A stretch of 64,000 bases of DNA from Sepiola atlantica (taxonomy: Eukaryota > Mollusca > Cephalopoda > Sepiida > Sepiolidae). Shown here piece by piece: positions 45,166 to 57,089 of this stretch. A model generated the notes under the pieces. It searched no databases and had not been told where the DNA came from. It worked only from the letters and a program-made list of their open reading frames with translations. The position numbers and the translations under genes are program-made. The first letter of the stretch is position 1; each line of letters begins with the position of its first letter. Location: the NCBI GenBank assembly GCA_963556195.1, contig OY744525.1, positions 46,143,148 through 46,207,147 on the forward strand. The letters run 5' to 3'.

Positions 45166-45580
45166 ATCATTTGTTTTATTTGTATTATTCGGACTACTAT
45201 TCTCATCTTGGATATTATTGTCACAACGTTTTGGTAGATGTAACCTCCGCAAGGACCCATAGCATAACGGATAAATTGTTAAGTAATAATCAGTTCTAAG
45301 TGACAGTCTTCTGGAAGCTGAAGGTTCAATCCTCAGTGCGGGCGATACTAAGAATACAATTACAAATTACTTAAAACTTCTACCTGATCAAGCTACCTCC
45401 ATGGATTAAGTAAAGCGTCCTCTTTGAAATTTCGTACAAATTCCCGAGTTCGACAGAAAAATTCCCGAGTTCGACCGGATGCACTTGAAGAAGGTTGGAG
45501 ATTACATTAGCCGAAACATTGAGAGAATAACATCCGAGTTAAGAACAGTAGTCTGAATAATCCAAATAATACAGACTGAC
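45150..45580 (+). mobile_element. tRNA-like fold-back element, family B, best copy
   Basis: Inverted ends: the left (45150-45250) ends CACAACGTTTTGGTAGATGT; the right (45484-45580) has CTTGAAGAAGGTTGGAGATT and CCGAAACATTGAG. Inside, a tRNA-like stretch has GCATAACGGATAAATTG (about 45262-45278) and AAGGTTCAATCC (45321-45332). A 'TTCCCGAGTTCGAC' motif occurs twice before the right end. Copies or fragments at 2.2, 38.5, 52.4 and 60.0 kb. Confidence 0.7.
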
Positions 45581-46130
45581 TTTACCTTATTATATAGATG
45601 TATCTTTGATACATATTAAAGAAGGTAGATTATGCTAATAGTTCAATGTGTAATATAATTTGTTAACCCTTTAGGTGCTGGATTGTTTTTGTTCATACCG
45701 TAGTTGGGCATATGTTCTATATTAAGGATGACAATATCACTTGAAATATTGATGATGGACATTGTTGATGCATATGAATATTTTTGTGCATTCGATATAG
45801 TTTCAAAATATGCAAATCAGTTGTATGTAATTGGCATAATTGATAGCGGTCATCTTGAATATATAAATAATGTAGTTATTCAATTCAACTCCCTTTCATC
45901 AGTTTTTATATTTATGATAGACAATTAGTTTTGAACGAGATTTTTTTGCTACAATTGTATGGCAACATACGCCATATTAGATAGGAATCGAGACATGTTT
46001 TTATCTACTTATGTCACCTCTTATCAAGGCTAAAACCCGCTAGAGGATAAAGGCTAATGGGATTGATTGATTGTCAGTTGAATAATGAAGAATATTATGA
46101 GAGGATTGAAAATGATGAATGGAATGAACA
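45580..46130. other. No gene recognised
   Basis: AT-rich. The 45704-45928 open frame has no recognised family. Confidence 0.35.
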
Positions 46131-46134
46131 AAAT

Positions 46135-46735
46135 TTGATTACTTAAGGGGACGGTTTATGACAAATATTTGTTGACACTGGATTTGAAGACGACCATGTT
46201 GCAGGCAGGAGAGAAGCAATCTCATGGTAAAACGTTCTTTTAACTCTCTCACTCTTTCTTTCTCTCTCTCTCCATCAATTCCAAACTGTAGATTAAATAG
46301 TAAGATAGACAAGTCCATCATATTTGTTAACATTAAATTTGAAGGCAAACATGTTGTAGCCCGCAATGAACCAATTCCGTGGTAACGTGTTCCACAGATG
46401 GGAAGTTTCTGGAAAGAAACTCTGTTCATGGAAATTCTGTTTCATGTTAGGCACACTGGAGAAGAAAGGAAAAGTTTCTTTGCAGTTGTGGTAGCAAGAC
46501 GAATTTTTGCTGCGAATATCTTACAAGAAGGAAACAGAGATTGAAGCTCAGTCGAGCATCTATCGCAATAACGATAGAGTGGAGAAAGACTAGCAACGTC
46601 TGTTCTGTGAGAAAGGGTCTGTCGAGAACAGAATAGATCGTCCCCAACTAGATTTTGTACTCTGTCAAGGCTAGAACAAGTGTTCTGAGCGGCACCTCCC
46701 CAAATGTGGCAGCAGTGCTCCATCTTTGGACGTAT
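46135..46735 (-). pseudogene. LINE C-terminal RT remnant, longest copy
   Basis: From 46723 down: 'MEHCCHIWGGAAQNTCSSLDRVQNLVGDDLF', 'TLSHRTDVASLSPLYRYC', 'RCSTELQSLFP', 'RLATTTAKKLFLSSP', then after frameshifts 'NFHEQSFFPETSHLWNTLPRNWF' and a second partial tail at 46150-46230. This is the C-terminal third of a Jockey/CR1-type LINE RT, 5'-truncated. Confidence 0.85.
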
Positions 46736-46824
46736 CTGACTCTAATACAGAGAGAGGATTGCATCAGGAGTCGGGTACTTTCTGAAATTGAGGTAGTGTA
46801 AAAGAAATCAGTTTGGTAGGATTT

Positions 46825-47055
46825 AGTTCCGGGTTAAATGGTGATGGCTCTGGACAGCTAATTTCACAAACTGTCCATGGAAATTTCGTTTGATGTTAGG
46901 TATACGGAAGAAGAAAGTAAAGTTCTTTGCAGTTGTGGTAACAAAACGAGTTCTTGCTTGCTTGATACTCATAGAATGCGGCGGCATGATTGACCTTTGA
47001 ATTACGATTTTCAGAATGGGAGGTGTTTGTGGTCGCAATACATTGACGTGCAAAG
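46825..47055 (-). pseudogene. Second LINE 3' fragment
   Basis: 'KQARTRFVTTTAKNFTFFF.IPNIKRNFHGQFVKL' repeats the tail blocks of the 46.1-46.7 kb copy, in the same orientation. Confidence 0.7.
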
Positions 47056-47176
47056 CTTAAAAGGGTTAAGGAATATTAAAATGATTAATTTCCAGTTGTA
47101 ATTTGTCCAAGGCAACGGTCATCAATGAAAGTAGATGTGGCACGGATAATGGCATCGTTATTAAAATACTCTCATC

Positions 47177-47178
47177 AC

Positions 47179-47215
<37 letters not shown>

Positions 47216-47260
47216 GTTGTTCCTCTCCCCCTCCTCCTCCTCTTCCTCCTCCTCTTCCTA
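47177..47260. repeat. ATT then CCT microsatellite
   Basis: (ATT)n at 47179-47214, then C/T-rich triplets. Confidence 0.9.
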
Positions 47261-47570
47261 TAATTCTATTACACACAATTATTATTCTCTTTGATATAAC
47301 TACTTTTATTACCAGAACCTGACATTATAATTACAATAACGTTTGATAAATGTGCTTGATTAAGATAAATGCTATAAATAGCAAACGCATCTATCGATAA
47401 ACAAATAAATCTCTGATGAGTATGTTTATAGCATGCTAATCTCAGAGGGATTCGGACATAGATATGAAATACATGCCTCAGTTTGATATTTCTCATAAAA
47501 GAAAACTGAATGCTATAAAAACAACAACAACAACTATTAATTTATTTATTAACTAGAACTACCCGTCCCA

Positions 47571-47919
47571 TTTTTCTTTTCTTGGCCTTTTGGCTAAGAT
47601 CAAAGTGTAGTATCTGTTCCGATGGATACTGCACCCCATACTGGTGTTGTCTTGGCCTTCGGGTCTTGCTTTACGCCGGTCAATGGGTCTGCCCTGTGCA
47701 GTTCTGGGAGGTCCACCTTCCCAGGCTTTGCCTCCCCTCTTTGGGGAGGAGTAAGTTTATTGCTTACTGCCTGAGGCGCCTCTACCGGGGAATGCTGACG
47801 GGGCTGCCCAGGCAATTTTTAAACCCCACTTTCCCGACCCGACCTTGGGTCACATCTTACTTGTGGGAGTAAGATAAAAACTGGCCTTGTGCCTAACTCC
47901 TGGAGAGGAGTAAATCAAC
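47571..47919 (+). mobile_element. U2-snRNA-derived SINE, best copy with target duplication
   Basis: The head matches the first roughly 40 nt of U2 snRNA: TTGGCCTTTTGGCTAAGATC, then AAAGTGTAGTATCTGTTC, which includes the branch-site-pairing GTAGTA. The rest of U2 (Sm site, stem-loops III-IV) is absent; a 300-bp family-specific body follows. A perfect 10-bp duplication ACCCGTCCCA flanks the element (47561-47570, 47920-47929), showing retrotransposition. The body is nearly identical to 26190-26500. The mobilising enzyme is unknown; no long poly-A tail is seen. Confidence 0.92.
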
Positions 47920-47964
47920 ACCCGTCCCAGGACGGGTAAAACTAATTCCCGGAACAGAACAATT

Positions 47965-48490
47965 TTGGACCACTTTTATGTCCCCTTGCATAAATTGAAA
48001 TCAAGACATAATGATGCTAAACCTTATAGCTAGAATCCTTATTCTAATTTTGATCAAAATCTATTACATAATTTTGATTCTAGAAAATGTCTAAAATTCA
48101 AGACATAAGCTTAAGGGGTCTTAAGAAGAAATTGAAAATAAGGGAATCTTGTTTCATTGGTGTCTAGTGACTAAATATCAAATTCAATGCAAATCTGATT
48201 TATTTAAATTTTTAAATAGGGGGTTGTACCCATATTAAGCCCCCTAAAAACCTGAAATTTGGGAAATATTTATTAATTGATGTCTCGTACCAATTGTTAA
48301 AATTTCACAAAAATCAGAGTTATCTGAATTTTCACGAAGGCCTATCACCCCTTTTTACGTATCACCTTTGCATTAAACTAAAATAAACTAAATATAGTCC
48401 ACATTACCCACCCGTACGCCTAGCCGCTGTGCTCCAAAATTCATAATTATTGGTCAATTAGTTTGGGAATAAATCCTGTACATATAAGCA
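47965..48490. repeat. Dispersed repeat, inverted partner of 40375-40930
   Basis: See 40375-40930. This copy has the ACATAAGCTTAAGGGGTCTT and AATTCATAATTATTGGTCAA blocks. Confidence 0.8.
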
Positions 48491-48599
48491 TACCTTACTT
48501 TATAAATATAGCGATTTATTTAAATCTCTGTCATATTTTGTTGTAAATGTAGTGGAAGCTATTTTCTTTTTACCTTTTTTCTACAGCTTATACAGTGGT

Positions 48600-48840
48600 C
48601 GGAAACTATTACATAGATTAGCTATACCTACTCAGCCTTGCCCAGAGTGCAGTGAAATTAGTTTACTTTTGATTCTTTATTTGTTTGCACATTTTCAAAC
48701 TAACGGTGGACAACTGCTATTAATTCTTCAATTAAAATTGAGTTATTTCCCCTTACTGATTTTTATCTTTAGGTGATGATTTAAAAATGTTACATATTAG
48801 CATTCATACTAACTGGACTGGACTAAGTAATGTTTAAAAT
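48600..48840. repeat. 'TAGCTATACCTACTC' dispersed repeat
   Basis: Shares start and TGATTTTTATCTTTAGGTGA with 43330-43720. Confidence 0.5.
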
Positions 48841-49802
48841 AAATTGAAGCTAAATACATTATTATATTTCCAATAACACTGTACAACAATAATAAATTAA
48901 AATTGGCTAGTCAGAAATAAAGTTCGATTTCTCAACTTGTATGCTATTTGGGTATGACTAAAAATCCGATAAGATAACTTTATATGTTAGATAATAACAG
49001 GAAAATTTCGCCTGCTTCAATGATATTCATATTAAGGATATTTTTTTTCTAAATTTGAATAAGTTTAAAACTCTGCATTTGTTCATTGTAATCAACATTC
49101 TTCATTTTTCTTTTGTTATGATTCGATTAAATTTAATCATCTTCTGAGAGAATTATAAACATATGCAAGTCCAATCAAATAAGGAAAGCACAAATCAAAA
49201 GGTGATAATTTAAACATTGAACAGTAAAAAAGATTTGAAAATGATGCAAATTATGTAATGTAATTCGGTCAAATCGCACATGGATATGATCACATAGTCT
49301 GAAAGTATTGTGGCTCATTATAAACATTTAAGGGTGTTGAAAGTTAAATTATAACTAATTTTATCATAGAAAGATTGTTTTAAATTAGATATAAATTGCT
49401 TCAAGAATGTTCAATTTTTTTAGGATTTTTTAAGTCTATTCTCCTCCTATGTTTGTAATTAAGAGCTTTATTAGCAAAAGGTAGATAAAAAATATGTTTT
49501 GTCAATCAGATATGGCAAATATTAGTCAAGGTTGTTAAAAGCAGAAAATTATATTTTCAATTGATTTAATCGATGTTTATATTTAATCCTGATCAGTATT
49601 TCATTTTTTAGTCATGGATAAAGGAAGGGGGAGGAGTCATAACTCCCTTATTCAGATGTATCCCTAATCTCCCCACTGACACCTTAAAAATCATTTAATA
49701 GTGTACATATTTCGATACTGACCAGTATTAAAACATTTTCGATGCGTTTTCATTGGCTAATGAAATATTCAGTAATAATCTTTCACATGTTTTACCATTA
49801 AC

Positions 49803-49846
<44 letters not shown>

Positions 49847-50530
49847 CTGTTACACTGTTTATAGATCAAATATCTGAAATACACATTTTAAAATGATTAA
49901 TACACATATGGTAAAAAATTACGATCAACATATAAAAAGAGTTATGACTATTTTTATACCTATTTGTCTCTGTAGATTAGAACCAACGTTCCTTTCCTTC
50001 ATTGGGTTATTAAACTTTCAGGTATATACTCATTAATAGGTAAGTGCTAATGCTTTATTATTTGAAACTAACTTACACAACATTCTATTTGAAAATAGAC
50101 AGAATTCTTTTATTATGTTATTCAGTTCGGTTAGAGAGTACGAAAAGAGAGTGTGTTCGAAACTCTGAAAGTTTTACTGCAATCTGGAAAGTGATTTATG
50201 GACAAACCAGAAACACAGAAATTATCAAGTTGATTCATGTCTGCAATAAAAGTGGACTCTTTTTAAAAAGGTTCCTTTAAGAGAGTTGATACCAGTCTGC
50301 AAAAGTTTCAAATGAAAGCTTAATTCCCATCGAAGACTAGATTTAAAAAAAAACAAACTATTATTCAAGCTACACCAACCAATTCATAGATCTTTGGGAG
50401 AGGGTGATTATTTAATTTGTGTAGAAATTTAAAAAAAAAGATTCAATCCCTCCCAAAAGTTCAACTCATTCATGTGTCAGTGTTTTTTTTTATCTGCCTT
50501 AATGTAACTCTGATAATTACACAGTAAATT
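48840..50530. other. No gene recognised
   Basis: AT-rich spacer with a TA tract at 49805-49844. The short frame at 50044-50280 has no recognised family. Confidence 0.35.
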
Positions 50531-51160
50531 ATTTTTTATTTACCCGGGAGTCGTTTTATTTTAATTTTTTTAATTTTTTTTATTTTTTTTATTTTACCAA
50601 ATTATTTTTTATTTACCCGGGAGTCGTTTTATTTTAATTTTTTTAATTTTTTTAATTTTTTTAATTTTTTTTATTTTACCAAATTATTTTTTATTTACCC
50701 GGGAGTCGTTTTATTTTAATTTTTTTAATTTTTTTTATTTTTTTTATTTTTTTCATTTTACCAAATTATTTTTTATTTACCCGGGAGTCGTTTTATTTTC
50801 ATTTTTTTAATTTTTTTAATTTTTTTAATTTTTTTTATTTTACCAAATTATTTTTTATTTACCCGGGAGTCGTTTTATTTTAATTTTTTTTATTTTTTTT
50901 ATTTTTTTCATTTTACCAAATTATTTTTTATTTACCCGGGAGTCGTTTTATTTTAATTTTTTTAATTTTTTTAATTTTTTTTATTTTTTTCATTTTACCA
51001 AATTATTTTTTATTTACCCGGGAGTCGTTTTATTTTAATTTTTTTAATTTTTTTAATTTTTTTTATTTTTTTCATTTTACCAAATTATTTTTTATTTACC
51101 CGGGAGTCGTTTTATTTTAATTTTTTTAATTTTTTTTATTTTACCAAATTATTTTTTAAT
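50530..51160. repeat. Minisatellite, 8 units of about 73-83 bp
   Basis: ACCCGGGAGTCGTTTTATTT occurs eight times (50542, 50615, 50697, 50779, 50861, 50934, 51015, 51098). Between them lie T-rich stretches with varying numbers of TTTTTTAAT/TTTTTTTAT and the constant ACCAAATTATTTTTTATTT. Unit lengths fall into two classes (73 and 81-83 bp). Confidence 0.97.
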
Positions 51161-51358
51161 AGGATTTTGCATATCGTAAATTAAAGCGAAGTTTTTTTTT
51201 TTTTAATATTGAAGACATCATTTAATTCAAATATTGAAGACATACATTCCATGTAATATTTCGAACAAAAATAATTTTTTTAATAAATCATTGACATGTA
51301 ACGCACCAAGCCACGACCATCGTAATATAAGCAGAAATAATGACGTCATGCTCTAAAG

Positions 51359-51553
51359 CAGAGGTCTTCAAAGTGGGGGTCGCGACCCCCAGGGGAGTCG
51401 TGTAACCATAGAAAGGGGGTCGCCAAAATTATAACTATGGAATTTTTTAAATAATATTCAAACTTATTTTTTATTTATAAAAAATTTTGGTGGGTCACGA
51501 AAAAAAATTTTTTCTAAAAAGGGGTCGCGACAAAAAAAGTTTGAAGAGCACTG
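51359..51553. mobile_element. Non-autonomous hAT element with TSD
   Basis: Ends CAGAGGTCTTCAAA and CAGTGCTCTTCAAA (reverse of right end). Perfect 8-bp duplication CTCTAAAG (51351-51358, 51554-51561). The 195-bp interior has GGGGGTCGCGACCCCC, a typical hAT subterminal palindrome. Confidence 0.92.
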
Positions 51554-51784
51554 CTCTAAAGTAACAAACGAGATCTGTTGATCAGCAGCCTATAGGCATT
51601 TTGACTCCCTCCCTTCACTTAAAAATTCAGAAAATAAACCAATTTTTATGAAATTTCCAGTATCTATTAATAAACGATCACGGAATATAATTAACAAAAT
51701 ACTTTATTTGAATTATTAGTGCAAATGTATTATTTCGTGTAATTTGCATAGGCTAGACAGCAAACATTAAATTAATATCTTACA

Positions 51785-52370
51785 TATAAAGTTAAGACGA
51801 TTTTTCCCCATACCTTCTTGAAGAATAGGAAAATAACCACATGCATCACAGGCTACTAAACTCACCACTATATTACGCTTATTCACTCGAGCATGTTTTG
51901 ATAAATTTGTTATTATTTTTCTCCAGCTAACACTAAATATTACTTTTGGCCACCATATTCGACTCTCCTCAAACCATACTTGATATAGGGAGTAGTAAAA
52001 ACTATTCCTCCCTATAACTTTACTACTGCCACTCTCCAAATCGACACCTGGAACTAATAAACAATGTCTACTTTCAAAAAGATGTCCGCTAATATTTACT
52101 ATTTTTTTGCTACTAATTTACTACATAATACAAAACATTAGTCACACACTTAATGGACGCTCCCGCTAATTCCGCTGATTTTAGAGAATATCGGATTACA
52201 TTATTTCTACCTATTACATATACAGTTATACACATTCTGGTTTTTAGAGAATGCAATTGACGAACAAAGTTCCTTGCAGTGTTTCGTTATTCAACATGGC
52301 GGCTACAATTTCTTGAGCAACTCGACTTCCGAATTAAGTAAATATACGCCAAGATACTCGACAGAATTTT
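51785..52370. repeat. Dispersed 600-bp repeat (partner 35333-36000)
   Basis: See the partner. This copy keeps the longer minus-strand frame (51767-52039). Confidence 0.75.
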
Positions 52371-52560
52371 TTGCGAATTACTGAAGACTTCTTTCCAGAT
52401 TCCCGAGTTCGACAGAAAGATTCCCGAGTTCGACAAGGTACACCTGAAGAAGGTCGGGGGTTACATCGGCCGAAACGTTGAGATGAAAACAGTAGTCCGA
52501 ATATACCAAATTCTACAAATTATCAACCCTCATCTAAAAAATTCCGAAACATACCTATGT
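52370..52560 (+). mobile_element. Right end of tRNA/fold-back family B
   Basis: Two 'TTCCCGAGTTCGACA' motifs, CTGAAGA with GGTCG/CGGCC pairing and CCGAAACG (52444-52478), then the family's end CAACCCTCATCTAAAAAATT. It directly follows the 600-bp repeat. Confidence 0.65.
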
Positions 52561-52639
52561 TAAATACGATTTTATTAGTACTAGCTTGTTTCTTTTCAAA
52601 AATGTCTGACAGCCGTCGTGAGTAGGCAAGTAAATAGGA

Positions 52640-53110
52640 AATCGGGAAGGATTAGACTTACTTAAGCTCAGGAACTCCCTGCGTTCTGAGGTGCATGACG
52701 CAGTCAAAGTGTTCTATCGCATTCAGTCTGTAGCCAGATCCACAGCGTCCCTCCAGCTTCTGCCCACTGTTTGCAATCTCTTTCGATTGTTTTCCAGTTC
52801 GTTTTAGGTTTTCCTCTTCTTCTTTGACTATCAGAGGTCAACTGAAGCATTTAGCATTTCCCTTTGGAGCCAATCTTTGGGCATGTCCGAGCCAGCTTGG
52901 ACATCGTTTGCAGATTATTGAAGATACAAGCTGTTAGTGCTGTCTGTGACTTCCTGGTTGACAATTCGATTGCTTCATTCGATGTCTGGAATCTTTCCTA
53001 GGCATTTGGAATCAAACGCTTCTGACTTCCTCTCTTGGCTGATTTTGAGATGCCAAGTATCATTTCCATACAGCAGTGTGGACAAAATGTTACTGTTGTG
53101 GAATCTTAAT
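52640..53110 (-). pseudogene. LINE RT C-terminal remnant (RTE-like?)
   Basis: From 53110 down: 'STLLYGNDTWHLKISQERKSEAFDSKCLGKIPDIE', 'DVQAGSDMPKDWLQREMLNAS'. 'LLYGnetW' followed by 'FdmkcLRkIl' is the post-RT block of endonuclease-type LINEs. Frameshifted and truncated. Confidence 0.78.
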
Positions 53111-53494
53111 TGAGTCATGAAGGTGATGTTATATGTTTTGCTGTTTATTTTAGAAGTACAAAGTAAAACACGATTAAAAAAAAATTATGAATTTAAATGA
53201 AACTTCAATTTTTTTTGTTAAATCGTTCATTTTAACAACTATTCCTAAAAAAATCGTTCTTAAAAAAAAACGTTTTTCAATTATTTCTAATCCATAAAAA
53301 AAATCCGAGAAAAAACCTATTTGGCGTCATAGAAATTTATACCTACTTAAAATCATTTATTTTATTATCTATCTGAGATATAAAATTATGGCTTCATGGA
53401 AAATAGATACAATTAATTAAAATCAATTAATATCCTAAATTAGGCTCCAGATAAGGTAGAATAGAAATCACTAAATTTTTAAGAAAGATTTTCT

Positions 53495-54005
53495 ACGATA
53501 ATTGTTAGATGGCTAGATTCTAAGAGTTATGAGTCCATATTATTGTTTTGTAGTTAAAAACAAAAACTAGCAAACATATACACCCAAAGTTTTTATTTGC
53601 TAGTATTTTATTGGGGGAATGGCTCCAAAGAAGGCATGAAGCCACTTGATGTAAGGAGCTAAAAATTAGTACTTCAAGGTCAAAAAGTAGTCAACGATAA
53701 TTATTAGATGGATAGATTCTAAGAGTTGTGAGTCCATATTATTTTTTTGTAGTTAAAAACAAAAACTAGCAAACATATACACCCAAAGTTTTTATTTGCT
53801 AGTATTTTATTGGGGGAATGGCTCCAAAGAAGGCATGAAGCCACTTGATGTAAGGAGCTAAAAAACTACTACTTCAAGGTCAAAAAGTAGTCAACGATAA
53901 TTATTAGATGGATAGATTCTAAGAGTTGTGAGTCCATATTATTTTTTTGTAGTTAAAAACAAAAACTAGCAAACATATACACCCAAAGTTTTTATTTGCT
54001 AGTAT
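53495..54005. repeat. 200-bp tandem repeat, about 2.6 units
   Basis: AGATGG.TAGATTCTAAGAG recurs at about 53507, 53706 and 53906. Each full unit contains GAAGGCATGAAGCCACTTGA, also the 3' end of the LINE fragment at 21.84 kb, so the array arose from a LINE tail plus flank. Confidence 0.92.
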
Positions 54006-55140
54006 TAAATTCTATAATTAAATAACTAAAACCGTGAGAAAAAAAAAAAAATATCTTTGTGAATGTTGACGTATTTTTGGTTTCAGACATACACACACAA
54101 AATCTCTAGTATATTTTCCTTATTTATTTTAACAATTTATTTTATTATGTACAAGTTTATGCAGTTATTTGTAAATGTTGGCAGTTTATCTGAGAAATGA
54201 TTATTTTACTGGCCGAACGATTTATTTTGCCCTGCTGTTATGACATCACATCCGGTTAGCGATGATTCAATAGCATTAATATATCGGTATGACAAAAACA
54301 ACAGCTTGCTAAAGAAATTTGTTATTTAATCTAACAGAGAGCACATTACGTTAAGTAAAAATTATTTTATTTATTCTGTGAACTGAAAATGAATATTGAA
54401 ACATTAAATCTATTTTTTATTAATAAAATTGAAATAAAAAGTTTAAATTTATATTATTTTTGAGTTTTCGTCCGTGTCTTATTTTCTAGTTGTACTTCCC
54501 TTTTTATTTTACTGTCAATCAGACACAAAATCATTATTATATTTTCATGTTTCATTTTAAGATATTTTTCATTATTATGTACAAATTTATGTATTTAGAG
54601 AATATTATTTGTAAATGTTCGTCCTCTAAATAAGAAAAACATCATTAACTACATTAACTGTCAATTTTATTTGTTACTTAATCTAATAAGAATATTTTAT
54701 TTACTCTGTGAACTGGTAATGAATATCGAAAGGCTAACTCTTTTTTAATTAATAACATTGAAATAAAATGTTTCAATTCATTTATATTATTCTTGATTGT
54801 CTTATTGTGTCTTATTTTCTATTTGAATTTCCCTACTAACTTTTACCAGCTAATCAGATCAAACGATTTATTTCGTCCGAATGTAATGATGTCAAATATG
54901 CCTGGTGATGAATTAAGATTGTTAATATATAATTAAGCCTGTTAATATATAAGCATGATTGGGATAGATAAAATAATTCAGCAGCTTGCTAAAAAGTGAG
55001 GTGAGATTAAGAGTATAAGAACAAAAAGAAAGAGAGAAATTAATTGATCCGTCTTTTTCTCTTTCACAATTTGTTTATGTCCCTTTATTACATTTTTCTG
55101 TTTGGACTTTCCCAATTATTTTACTGGTCAAACAGAACGA
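54005..55140. other. Non-coding with diverged internal duplication
   Basis: 54360-54480 and 54690-54830 share 'CTCTGTGAACTG', 'AATGAATAT.GAAA' and 'TTATTTTCTA' in order. No gene recognised. Confidence 0.5.
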
Positions 55141-56345
55141 ACTATTTATTTTGACCTAGTGGCATGACAGAAAAACAAAAATGCAAATTCAGCATACAAA
55201 CCGAAAAAATTCTATTTCAAACGTAAGCATGACAGACTGACAAAAATGCAATTTCAAATTTAAGCTTTACAAAACTCCAAAATGTTATTTCAAACTTAAG
55301 TGTGACATAGCAAAAAAGATAAATGCAATTTCAAATTTAAGCCTTACAAAACCCCAAAATGTTATTTCAAACTTAAGTGTGATATAGCAAAAAAGATAAA
55401 TGCAATTTCAAATTTAAGCTTTACAAAACACAAAATGTTATTTCAAACATAAGTGTGACATAGCAAAAAAGATAAATGCAATTTCAAATTTAAGCTTTAC
55501 AAAACCCAAAATGTTATTTCAAACTTTAGTGTGACATAGCAAAAAAATAAATGCAATTTCAAATTTAAGTGTGACAGACCAAGAAAATATAATTTCAAAC
55601 GTAAGCGTGACAGACCAAGAAAATATAATTTCAAACGTAAGCGTGACAGACCAATAAAAATGCAATTTCAAACTTAAATGTGACAGACCAAGAAAAATGT
55701 AATTACATATTTAAGCATGACAGACCGAAAAAAGTATCTTTCAAACTTTAGCGTGACAGATCGATCGACAACTATATATTCTAATAATAAAATAAAGGTA
55801 GGATTGAATGTATCGAAAAGATACATCCATTCATTTTAGAAGATGCCTCCATTTAGTTTAGTGATTGAAATGCAATTTAAAACTTAAACCTGACAGACCA
55901 ATAAAAATGCTATTTTAAACTTAAGTGTGTTAAACAAACAAAAATGCTATTTGAAACCTAAGCATAACAGACCAATACAAATGCTATTTAAGACTTAAGC
56001 GTAACAGACCAATAAAAAGGCTATTAAAGACTTAAGCGTAACAGACCAATAAAAAGGCTATTTCAAACTTAAGCATGACAAACCAGTAAAAATTCTATAT
56101 TTAACTAAAATATAACAGACCAACAGAAATGCTATTTCAAACTGAAGCGTTATGGACCAAGAAACATGCTATTTTAAACTTAAGCATGACAAACTAACAA
56201 ATTGCTATATCAAACTTAAGCGTAGCAGACCAATAATTTCAAACTGAAGCATGACAAACCATAAAAACGCTATTTACAAATTTAAGTGTCACAGACCAAC
56301 AAAATCTGTTATCTCGAACTTAAGCATTACATGCCGACAGATAAA
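55140..56345. repeat. Diverged satellite-like array, about 36-bp monomer
   Basis: Dozens of variants of a monomer around 'ATGCTATTTCAAACTTAAGC' then 'GTGACAGACCAA'. A higher-order period with GCAAAAAAGATAAATGC appears at 55310-55560. An interruption lies at about 55760-55865. Confidence 0.93.
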
Positions 56346-56880
56346 CAAAACCTTTCTTTTAGATGAGAGAACGAGAATAAAAACGAAAGCAAAACAAACT
56401 GAAAAAGTAAAATTGAGAAAACTGATTCACAGTGCAATGAATATTAAATGACAACACGAGTGTGGAAGATGAGGCCAGCATCTCGGGTTATGAGATGTGA
56501 CACATTGGATCAAAATTCATCACCCACTGCACCTGGCCAACTTGGTGCTTCTGAAGGTTACGTTGCTTCGCCTGAAAGATCTCAAAAGACATCTATCGGT
56601 CGCCTTTGTTCCATGTCTTTTGATCTATTGTAAAAAAAAGTAGATGAAAGTACAAGGATCATAAAAATGCACATTCTGCCATGAATAAATGTGACAGGAT
56701 ATCATCTGTACAACCAACTAATAACCTCAGATACGAAGAGACCAAAAACAAAATTTTTTTTTAATACATTTTATTTTCATGAACTTCATCCAAAATTGCT
56801 GAAATATTTCAATCCTTTATTTTATAATAAAAACCAATGTCTATAAATGTGTACATTTATATATATCAGAGCAATCACCC
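56345..56880. other. No gene recognised
   Basis: 56448-56633 is open on the plus strand and less AT-rich ('MRPASRVMRCDTLDQNSSPTAPGQ'), but matches no family I know. Confidence 0.35.
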
Positions 56881-56883
56881 TCC

Positions 56884-56935
56884 TCTACACTGATGCTTCC
56901 CGGTAAAAAGGATAAAAAAAACATGTGTCTGTGGA
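56884..56935 (+). ncRNA. Hammerhead ribozyme, inactivated (family D-like)
   Basis: Stem I TCTACA/TGTGGA is kept, but the core reads CTGATGC and the GAAA has become an A run. A TA tract starts 17 bp downstream. Confidence 0.55.
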
Positions 56936-56948
56936 TAAGAATTTAATC

Positions 56949-56987
<39 letters not shown>

Positions 56988-57089
56988 CCGCTTAGGTAGT
57001 ATATGTAATTAAATGAGTGTTATTTCGCTCACTAACGCCTATTAAAAAAACAACTTTGATTTAAGGCGCTAAAAATCACGCATAAAATT

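Noticed and set aside
47571..47620. Functional U2 snRNA gene
   Set aside because: Only about the first 40 nt match. The Sm site and 3' stem-loops are missing and a target duplication flanks a SINE body.
50530..51160. CRISPR array
   Set aside because: The spacers are near-identical T-rich variants, not unique sequences, there are no cas genes, and the setting is eukaryotic.
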